From NCBI GenBank assembly GCA_910588145.1, contig CAJUPO010000013.1, forward strand, positions 1 through 52,074: a stretch of DNA of 52,074 nt, in the 5' to 3' direction. A program made the position numbers and the translations under genes. Below are positions 45,487 through 52,074 of the stretch, in pieces. Position 1 is the stretch's first letter. Each line of letters starts with the position of its first letter. The notes under the pieces were generated by a model, which saw only the letters and a program-made list of their open reading frames with translations, ran no database searches and had not been told where the DNA came from. This DNA comes from an uncultured Oscillospiraceae bacterium. GTDB taxonomy: Bacteria; Bacillota; Clostridia; Oscillospirales; Ruminococcaceae.

Positions 45487-46341
45487 TCATTTTATACCCA
45501 TAAGCTTTCTGTATTCAGTCGGAGCTGCACCCACCTGCTTTTTAAAGAGTCTGCTGAAATACAAAGGATTGTCATATCCAACCATTGAGGCAATTTCTGA
45601 TACATTATATTCTGCGTTTTCAAGAAGACTCTGTGCATTTGAAATTCTCAGGGACAGCACATACTGCATAGGCGTCATTCCCACGACCTGCCTGAAGCTC
45701 CGTATAAACCAACAAGTGCTTATATGACGTGATTGGGCATATTTTTCAATACTTATATCCTTGTTATAGTTCTCCCTAAAATAATGGATAGCATATTCCG
45801 CTTCCTTTTCAGTATTAATACTTGCATTTTTTAAGGTTTCAAGATTTCTGCTTATAATCAGAAAAATATGTCTGAGCAAAATTGAAAGAAGCTCTTCATA
45901 TCTTGCCTTACATAATTGCAGTTCCTGAATAATCTGACGGAAAAGCCACTGATAATCCGGAGATGTACCAGTATAAAATACATTTTCTTTAAGATTTATA
46001 TTATAATAATCCAGTATTGTCTCTACATCGCAGCCTGTAAAGTGAATCCAGTAAACATCGGTTTTATCGGTATTATAATAGACATATTCCTGCTGTTCGT
46101 TAGGTTTGTACAAAACCATGTTTCCTGCTGTTACAATTTTCTCAGTATCATTAAAATAAAAATGTCCCTGTCCTGAAGATATATAAAGAAGCTGATAATC
46201 CTTTCTTCCATAAGGTCTGTGTGTAGTAACAGTAGGTCTTGTATGAACACGGTAATTTCCGCAGCTTGTTACAACAAGAGGATAACTTAAATCAACAATT
46301 TCCAACAGTGAATTATGAAGATACGCCGCATTTGTATACAT
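45487..46341 (-). CDS. AraC-family transcriptional regulator
   Basis: A 284-residue regulator with an N-terminal cupin sugar-binding domain (RPYGRKDYQLLYISSGQGHFYFN, GNMVLYKPNEQQEYVYY). Two C-terminal helix-turn-helix motifs follow (ISIEKYAQSRHISTCWFIRSFRQ; NVSEIASMVGYDNPLYFSRLFKKQ). It is divergent from the sugar symporter and beta-galactosidase genes, whose induction it probably controls in response to a galactoside. ATG follows TGGAGGATTT. Confidence 0.92.
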   Translation of the reverse strand: MYTNAAYLHNSLLEIVDLSYPLVVTSCGNYRVHTRPTVTTHRPYGRKDYQLLYISSGQGHFYFNDTEKIVTAGNMVLYKPNEQQEYVYYNTDKTDVYWIHFTGCDVETILDYYNINLKENVFYTGTSPDYQWLFRQIIQELQLCKARYEELLSILLRHIFLIISRNLETLKNASINTEKEAEYAIHYFRENYNKDISIEKYAQSRHISTCWFIRSFRQVVGMTPMQYVLSLRISNAQSLLENAEYNVSEIASMVGYDNPLYFSRLFKKQVGAAPTEYRKLMGIK

Positions 46342-46678
46342 AAATCCTCCATATAAAATAATGCATAAATTTTATTTTTTCATTTTTTGTTTTTTTGCGA
46401 ATAATTTTGATTTAATCTTTATAATTTTATAATATCCAGGGTAAAATAAGCTATACTAAAAAATTTTTTTCAAGAGAGGTAATTATATTTATTGAAAATA
46501 ACAATTGCTTTTAGAAATAATGATACCACATGAATAAATATAAAGCAATAGAATGTGTATTATTTTGTGTATGTTTTATATAATTGAGTGTATAGCCTGA
46601 TGTATTCTTCGATGTTATAATAATTGCAGACAGAAACATAAAAGGCGCCTAAAAAAATAAAAGATAAGGAGTATTTCT
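46342..46678. other. Divergent regulatory region between araC-type gene and symporter
   Basis: 337 AT-rich bases without a gene. A -10-like TATAAT occurs near 46615, but no good -35 is spaced to it, as expected for an activator-dependent promoter. No clear AraC direct-repeat operator could be picked out by eye. Confidence 0.5.
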
Positions 46679-48073
46679 ATGACTGAAAAAAGGTATCTAA
46701 AATGGTACAATAAAGTAGGTTATGGTTCCGGTGATATTGCCGGCAATGTGGTCTATGCTCTATTGACATCATTTGTAATGATTTACCTTACAAATACAAT
46801 GGGTATGCGTGCCGGCGTAGTCGGAACCTTAATAGCAGTATCAAAACTATTCGACGGAATAACAGACATCTTCTTCGGCGCAATGATTGACAAAACACAT
46901 TCAAAAATGGGCAAAGCAAGACCATGGATGCTGTTCGGCTTTATAGGATGTGCAGTAACCCTTGCAGCTATATTCGCAATACCGGCAGGAATCAGTGAAA
47001 CTGCTAAGTACGCATGGTTCTTTATTGCATATACTTTGCTAAACGCTGTATTCTTCACCATAAATAACATTGCGTATTCAACTCTTACAGCTCTGGTAAC
47101 TAAAAACAGCAAAGAACGTGTACAAATGGGTTCTTACCGCTTTATGTTTGCTTTTACCACAAGTCTTATCATACAATCCATCACGCTGAAATTTGTTTCC
47201 TCTATGGGAGGAGGAGCAAAGGGATGGAAAACTGCCGCCATTATTTATGCGGTAATAGGTCTGATAGTTAATACAATTTCAGTTTTTTCAGTAAAAGAGC
47301 TTCCTGAGAATGAACTCACCGAAGATGAAAATATTGAACAATCAAATGATGACGGAAAATATGGTTTAATTGAAGCCTTAAAGCTTCTTGTTTCAAACAA
47401 GTACTACATCATGATATGCGGAACTTATATTTTACAGCAGGTTTACACAGCAATGATAAATATAGGCGTATATTATATGACTTACGTCCTGTTCAACGAA
47501 AATATGTACGGAGTTTTCTCCTGGTTCATTAATATTCCGCTTATTATTGCACTTATATTCACTCCTCTGCTCGTTCAGAAATGGAAGGGTATGTATAAGC
47601 TGAACCTTTACAGCTACGGTCTTGCAACCTTAGGACGTCTGCTCGTGGTATATGCCGGATACAAAGGAAGCATTCCCTTAATGCTACTATTCACGGCAAT
47701 AGCTGCTTTAGGGCAGGGTCCGTGGCAGGGAGATATGAATGCGGTAATTGCCTCATGCTCAGAATACACATGGCTGACAAAGCATAAACGTGTAGACGGA
47801 ACAATGTATTCATGCACTTCACTGGGCGTAAAGCTGGGTATCGGTATAGGTACTGCCATTACAGGCTGGCTTCTTGAACTCAGCGGTTTTGACGGAAAGG
47901 CCGCAGTGCAGTCCGAATCCTGCATAAATATGCTTCAGGTTATGTATCTCTGGATTCCTTTTTGGATTGATCTTATTATTACAATAATACTTTCCAGAAT
48001 GAATGTTGAAAAGGCAAACAATGAGTTAAAGAAAAAGTTAAAAATTGATGAACCGCAAAACTATGAAATGTAA
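46679..48073 (+). CDS. GPH-family sugar:cation symporter
   Basis: A 464-residue protein with twelve probable membrane segments. The family marks are YGSGDIAGNVVYALLTSFVM, the first-loop motif FDGITDIFFGAMIDKTHSKM and GKARPWMLFG, typical of MelB/XynP-type glycoside-pentoside-hexuronide symporters. It imports oligosaccharides with Na+ or H+. The beta-galactosidase gene 31 bases downstream suggests a beta-galactoside substrate. ATG follows AAGGAGTATTTCT. Confidence 0.92.
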   Translation: MTEKRYLKWYNKVGYGSGDIAGNVVYALLTSFVMIYLTNTMGMRAGVVGTLIAVSKLFDGITDIFFGAMIDKTHSKMGKARPWMLFGFIGCAVTLAAIFAIPAGISETAKYAWFFIAYTLLNAVFFTINNIAYSTLTALVTKNSKERVQMGSYRFMFAFTTSLIIQSITLKFVSSMGGGAKGWKTAAIIYAVIGLIVNTISVFSVKELPENELTEDENIEQSNDDGKYGLIEALKLLVSNKYYIMICGTYILQQVYTAMINIGVYYMTYVLFNENMYGVFSWFINIPLIIALIFTPLLVQKWKGMYKLNLYSYGLATLGRLLVVYAGYKGSIPLMLLFTAIAALGQGPWQGDMNAVIASCSEYTWLTKHKRVDGTMYSCTSLGVKLGIGIGTAITGWLLELSGFDGKAAVQSESCINMLQVMYLWIPFWIDLIITIILSRMNVEKANNELKKKLKIDEPQNYEM

Positions 48074-48104
48074 AACGGAAAAATAACGGAGGTTTAAAAT
48101 TTTT

Positions 48105-51100
48105 ATGAAATATACATTAGATTGGCTGTCCGATCCGGAGGTTTTTGAAGTCAACAGAGAACCGGCTCACTCTGATCATAAATTTTACAGTAATTATAAC
48201 GATATTGCAATAAATCCGGAAGGCTCATTTATTCAGTCACTGAACGGAACATGGAAATTTTCCTATGCAGAGAATCCCCAGCAACGCATAATAGATTTTT
48301 ATAAAGAAGATTTTCCTGCTGATGATTTCGACAACATAACTGTTCCGTCACATATCCAGTTAAACGGATATGATAAATGTCAGTATGTAAACACCATATA
48401 CCCTTGGGAGGGGCAGGAGCATCTCCGCCCCCCATATATATCGGAAAGGCATAATCCCGTCGGCAGCTATGTAAAATACTTTGACGTTAATGAACCACTG
48501 CTCGGAAAGGAAACATTTATCTCTTTTCAGGGAGTCGAAACTGCTTTTTACGTATGGCTGAACGGTGAATTTATTGGTTACAGCGAGGATTCCTTTACTC
48601 CTGCTGAATTTAATATCAGTAAATACCTTAAAGAGAAAAATAATAAGCTTGCAGTAGAGGTATACAAAAGAAGCAGCGCAAGCTGGCTTGAAGATCAAGA
48701 TTTTTGGAGATTTTCAGGAATCTTTCGTGACGTGTACCTATATGCAGTACCCAGCGTTCATATAAGGGACATAAAAGTCATTGCCGATTATGACTATACT
48801 GTAAAAACAGGCAGATTATCTGCTGAAATAGAAGCTGTCAGCGGCGGTACAGAAAAATACTATTTAACAGCCTTTTTAAAGGATAAGAATAATGAAACTA
48901 TTGCTATACTGGCTGTAGAAAATAATCAGATCAAAATTGAAACAGAGAATATTAAACCTTGGAGCGCAGAACAGCCCGAGTTATACTCATTAATTATAGA
49001 AGCTGCTGATAAAAATAAAAACATAATTGAAATTGCTGAAACAAAAATCGGATTCAGACGTTTTGAACTCAAAAACGGCATTATGTGCCTCAATGGAAAA
49101 CGTATCGTTTTTAAGGGTATCAACAGGCACGAATTTAACATGAAGCACGGACGTGTTATCTCTGAGGACGATATGCTCTATGACATTAAATTCATGAAAC
49201 AAAACAACATTAATGCTGTCAGAACCTCACATTATCCGAATCATACAAAATGGTATCAGCTTTGTGATGAATACGGCATTTATCTGATAGACGAAGCTAA
49301 CCTTGAATCACATGGAACATGGCAGAAGCTTGGAGCATGTGAGCCGTCATGGAATATTCCCGCTTCACTTCCCGAATGGAGGGGAGCTGTTCTGGACAGA
49401 GCTAAATCCATGTACGAACGTGATAAGAATCACCCAAGCGTACTAATATGGTCCTGCGGCAATGAATCATACTGCGGTGACGATATTGCTGAAATGGCAG
49501 AATATTTTCATAATGCTGATCCCACAAGGCTGGTTCACTATGAAGGTGTAACCTGGAATCGTAAATATGATTATATTACTGACATGGAAAGCAGAATGTA
49601 TCCCAAACCATGGGAAATTGAAGAATATCTCCAAAAAGATACCGGAAAACCATATATTAGCTGCGAGTATATGCACGCAATGGGAAATTCACTCGGAGGT
49701 TTAAACCTTTATACTGAACTTGAAGATAAATATGAAGCTTATCAGGGAGGATTCATCTGGGATTACATCGATCAGGCAATTGAAACAGTAAATGAAAACG
49801 GTGAAACTGTTCTTGCATATGGAGGCGATTTTGACGACAGAGCCTCTGATTACGGATTCTGTACAAACGGAATAGTTTATGCCGACCGCAGCTATTCCCC
49901 TAAGGTGCAGGAAGTAAAATCGCTTTATTCCAATATAAAAATGAATATTTCCGACGGAATACTAACAGTTGAAAATAAGAATCTTTTTATTAATACTGAT
50001 TATCTGGATTTTGTTCTCACACTTGAAAAAGAGGGAAAAATTATTCAGAAAAAGGTTATACATCTTACCGTTCCGGCAGGAGAACAAGCTGCAATTGAAA
50101 CGGGTTTAGCTAAACCCTCAGAACCTGGAGAATATGTGCGTCAGGTATCTGCTGTTCTTAATAATAGTACTCCATGGGCTGAAAGCGGATATGAAACAGC
50201 ATTTGCTCAGGAAGTTATCTCAGTAAAGCAGTCTGTTAATAATGAGGCAAAAAAATTAAAAGCAGAAATTGTATACGGTGATGTCTGCATTGGCGTTCAC
50301 GGCAAGGATTTCTCTATGCTATTTGACAGAAAAGAAGGCGGAATCAGTTCACTCGTTTATAACGGAATCGAATTTATAACAAGAGTACCTAAAGTAAGCT
50401 TTTGGAGAGCCATGACCGATAATGACATCGGAGCAGAAGAGCAATATAAACTTTCGCAATGGATGATTGCGGGAAAATATGCTGTACAATGCTCTGAAAA
50501 GTTTTCTGTTATTGAAAAAAATGACTGCATTGAAGTTATGTTTGTATATACAACTGCATCTGTTCCGAAGTTTGAATACAAAGTAATATATTCTGCATAC
50601 TTTGACGGTAAACTGAATATAAAAGCTGAGTATCCTGGAACAGATAGTATGCCTGATATACCCGTATTTGCAATGGATTTTAAAATGAAAAAGGCATACA
50701 GCAATTTCAGGTACTATGGAATGGGACCAGAAGAAAACTATATTGACCGACTATGCGGTGCACGGCTTGGAGTTTATACTTCCAACGCTGTAAAAAATAT
50801 GTCTAAATATCTTAATCCTCAGGAATGCGGAAACAGAACAGGCGTACGTTATCTTGAAGTAACGGATCAAAACGGTACTGGCTTGAAATTTACACAAACA
50901 AATCAACCCTTCGAAATGAGCGTTCTCCCTTACAGCGCTTATGAAATTGAAAATGCAACCCATATGGAAGAGCTTCCTGCTGTAAGCTGTACATGGGTAC
51001 GGATCGCCGCAAAGCAAATGGGCGTAGGCGGAGATGATTCATGGGGAGCGCCGGTTCACGATGAATATATGATTAATTCTAATGAACCCATAAAGCTCGA

Positions 51101-51128
51101 ATTTACCATATCCCCGCTGTACAGATAA
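48105..51128 (+). CDS. lacZ: Beta-galactosidase, GH2 family
   Basis: A 1007-residue LacZ-type enzyme. It has N-terminal sugar-binding and immunoglobulin-like domains, then a catalytic barrel (about 325-620) with TSHYPNHTKWYQLCDEYGIY, acid/base Glu454 in WSCGNESY and nucleophile Glu521 in ISCEYMHAMGNS. The C-terminal beta-sandwich ('bgal small N') has MTDNDIGAEEQY and YYGMGPEENYIDR. No signal peptide, so it hydrolyses imported galactosides such as lactose or plant galacto-oligosaccharides in the cytoplasm. ATG follows CGGAGGTTTAAAATTTTT. Operon with the symporter. Confidence 0.96.
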   Translation: MKYTLDWLSDPEVFEVNREPAHSDHKFYSNYNDIAINPEGSFIQSLNGTWKFSYAENPQQRIIDFYKEDFPADDFDNITVPSHIQLNGYDKCQYVNTIYPWEGQEHLRPPYISERHNPVGSYVKYFDVNEPLLGKETFISFQGVETAFYVWLNGEFIGYSEDSFTPAEFNISKYLKEKNNKLAVEVYKRSSASWLEDQDFWRFSGIFRDVYLYAVPSVHIRDIKVIADYDYTVKTGRLSAEIEAVSGGTEKYYLTAFLKDKNNETIAILAVENNQIKIETENIKPWSAEQPELYSLIIEAADKNKNIIEIAETKIGFRRFELKNGIMCLNGKRIVFKGINRHEFNMKHGRVISEDDMLYDIKFMKQNNINAVRTSHYPNHTKWYQLCDEYGIYLIDEANLESHGTWQKLGACEPSWNIPASLPEWRGAVLDRAKSMYERDKNHPSVLIWSCGNESYCGDDIAEMAEYFHNADPTRLVHYEGVTWNRKYDYITDMESRMYPKPWEIEEYLQKDTGKPYISCEYMHAMGNSLGGLNLYTELEDKYEAYQGGFIWDYIDQAIETVNENGETVLAYGGDFDDRASDYGFCTNGIVYADRSYSPKVQEVKSLYSNIKMNISDGILTVENKNLFINTDYLDFVLTLEKEGKIIQKKVIHLTVPAGEQAAIETGLAKPSEPGEYVRQVSAVLNNSTPWAESGYETAFAQEVISVKQSVNNEAKKLKAEIVYGDVCIGVHGKDFSMLFDRKEGGISSLVYNGIEFITRVPKVSFWRAMTDNDIGAEEQYKLSQWMIAGKYAVQCSEKFSVIEKNDCIEVMFVYTTASVPKFEYKVIYSAYFDGKLNIKAEYPGTDSMPDIPVFAMDFKMKKAYSNFRYYGMGPEENYIDRLCGARLGVYTSNAVKNMSKYLNPQECGNRTGVRYLEVTDQNGTGLKFTQTNQPFEMSVLPYSAYEIENATHMEELPAVSCTWVRIAAKQMGVGGDDSWGAPVHDEYMINSNEPIKLEFTISPLYR

Positions 51129-51158
51129 AAAAGCAGAGGAATTAATCCTCTGCTTTTG
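51127..51158 (+). terminator. Terminator of the symporter-lacZ operon
   Basis: AAAAAAGCAGAGGA / TCCTCTGCTTTT stem. Confidence 0.88.
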
Positions 51159-51245
51159 TTATATTCTATATTATTTAGTTCTATTGACATAAAAATAAAT
51201 CAGATGTATAATAATTATGAATAAAATTTTATTGGAGTAAAAATC

Positions 51246-51785
51246 ATGAATAAAGAATATGTACTTAAAGTTGCCGGACTGACACGCCGTCTCCCTATTT
51301 GTCCCATAAATGACAAGCTGGATATTGCCGCATTTATTATGTTTTCGGATATTGAACTGACTATTGCCTGCGCACAAGAGCTTAAAAAGAAGCTTCCTCA
51401 TTGCGATGTGATACTGACTGCCGAATCAAAGGGAATACCTCTTGCATATGAACTGGCAAGACAGCTTAATGTTCCTTATGTTGTTGCAAGAAAATCTATA
51501 AAATTATATATGACTAATCCTGTTTCAGTAAAGGTTAAATCAATTACTACCGAAAAATTACAGACTCTGTATCTTTCCCAGGAGGACGCTGACAAACTAA
51601 AAGGAAAAAAAGTGATTATAGCAGACGATGTTATTAGTACAGGTGAATCAATACTATCACTTGAAAAACTTACTGAGGCTGCCGGCGGTACAATTATAGC
51701 AAAATCCGCTGTTCTTGCAGAAGGTGCAGCCGCAGAAAGAACTGATATTATTTATCTGGAAAAGCTTCCGGTATTCTTTAAATAA
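51246..51785 (+). CDS. Adenine/xanthine phosphoribosyltransferase-like protein
   Basis: A 179-residue type I phosphoribosyltransferase: CDVILTAESKGIPLAYELAR, the flexible-loop region with VARKSIKLYM, and the PRPP-binding motif KKVIIADDVISTGESILSLE. Closest in shape to adenine phosphoribosyltransferase-like proteins of Firmicutes, which salvage purine bases with PRPP. The substrate base cannot be fixed from sequence. It has its own promoter (TTGACA and TATAAT 17 bases apart near 51184-51212), start ATG 51246, and a strong terminator. Confidence 0.87.
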   Translation: MNKEYVLKVAGLTRRLPICPINDKLDIAAFIMFSDIELTIACAQELKKKLPHCDVILTAESKGIPLAYELARQLNVPYVVARKSIKLYMTNPVSVKVKSITTEKLQTLYLSQEDADKLKGKKVIIADDVISTGESILSLEKLTEAAGGTIIAKSAVLAEGAAAERTDIIYLEKLPVFFK

Positions 51786-51803
51786 TCAAATTTTTTCCAT
51801 AAA

Positions 51804-51843
51804 AAATATCGTGCTTTGAATAACTTCAAAGCACGATATTTTT
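51804..51843 (+). terminator. Terminator of the phosphoribosyltransferase gene
   Basis: ATATCGTGCTTTGAA / TTCAAAGCACGATAT with TTTTT; it abuts the tRNA-Arg 3' end. Confidence 0.93.
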
Positions 51844-51919
51844 GGTGCGCCAGGAGGGACTCGAACCCCCGACCTACTGGTTCGTAGCCAGTCACTCTAT
51901 CCAGCTGAGCTACTGGCGC
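51843..51919 (-). tRNA. tRNA-Arg (anticodon ACG)
   Basis: Acceptor GCGCCAG / CTGGCGC, anticodon stem ACTGG / CCAGT with loop CTACGAA giving anticodon ACG (read as ICG), T arm with TTCGAGT, encoded CCA. A minus-strand promoter (TTGACA, 17 bases, TATAAT) precedes it near 51935-51965. Confidence 0.96.
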
Positions 51920-51990
51920 ATTTACTAAAGCTTTATTATTATACCATATTTAATATAACTTGTCAATAGTAAACGTATATTTTTATTAAT

Positions 51991-52015
51991 AAAAAACCCG
52001 AACATTTGTTCGGGT
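51991..52015 (-). terminator. Terminator of a gene entering from the right
   Basis: AACCCGAACA / TGTTCGGGTT stem with TTTTTTA on the minus strand. Confidence 0.8.
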
Positions 52016-52039
52016 TAATGAAGCCGGCATTGATTTATT

Positions 52040-52074
52040 TTACCAGGTCAGAGAAGACCAAGTATCGTCAACGC
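52040..52074 (-). CDS. Possible 3' end of a gene beyond the window
   Basis: On the minus strand a frame ends VDDTWSSLTW-stop, 25 bases before a strong terminator. Only about ten codons are inside the window, so the product cannot be named. Confidence 0.35.
   Translation of the reverse strand, partial: VDDTWSSLTW

Overview
The window looks like a chromosomal segment of a cellulosome-producing, strictly anaerobic Firmicute, most likely Ruminococcus (Oscillospiraceae). The reasons are dockerin modules on three secreted proteins, a trimeric NAD-linked [FeFe] hydrogenase, AdhE under a clostridial-type Rex box, and an AT-rich chromosome with strong TTGACA/TATAAT promoters and GGAGG ribosome sites. 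The genus is an inference; there is no rRNA here.

Layout. (1) 1-6.47 kb is the right end of a visibly more G+C-rich mobile element: sigma-like regulator, RepA-type ATPase, repeat-rich intergenic region, MobV relaxase, ParB-like protein, YdbC/PC4-like protein, a small conserved protein and a large serine recombinase. It has inserted into a SNF2-type helicase gene of a second, AT-rich element; only the helicase C-terminus (from about 6457) is present. (2) 6.47-16.1 kb is that second element: helicase remnant, Dam-like methylase, a run of small hydrophobic peptide genes with opposing antisense-RNA promoters (candidate type I toxin-antitoxin modules), a dockerin protein, a truncated ParB, small membrane and zinc-ribbon proteins, and a MobA/MobC relaxase operon with a candidate oriT. 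A 19-bp palindrome, AATTCGCCATTGGCGAATT, occurs five times at 7476-9871 and separates these units like cassette boundaries. (3) 16.15-16.66 kb holds a putative structured RNA and tRNA-Glu and tRNA-Lys genes. (4) 16.8-52 kb is ordinary chromosome: two sugar transferases, hflX, adhE, a D,D-carboxypeptidase, a GH26 mannanase, lysA, lon-engB, an FHA-SEDS-PBP operon, a HAD phosphatase, hydCBA, an orphan Cache-type membrane protein, a DtxR regulator, a cation/H+ antiporter with a structured leader, a PP2C phosphatase, a GH5 cellulase, a radical SAM protein, an AraC regulator divergent from a sugar symporter and beta-galactosidase, a phosphoribosyltransferase and tRNA-Arg.

How the genes fit together. 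GH26 and GH5 enzymes are exported and attached to a cellulosome through their dockerins. Released sugars enter by transporters such as the GPH symporter, whose neighbour LacZ cleaves beta-galactosides under probable AraC control. Fermentation electrons leave as ethanol (AdhE) and H2 (HydABC), with Rex probably sensing NADH/NAD+ at adhE. The FHA/SEDS/PBP set and carboxypeptidase serve the cell wall.

The most unusual part is 7.47-11.6 kb: palindrome-bounded units, two of which have Fst/par-like architecture. In each of these two the antisense RNA carries a direct repeat of the toxin's translation-start region, and the repeats differ between the modules although leader and promoters are nearly the same. 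Identifications rest on reading motifs and sequence; no database search or folding program was run.
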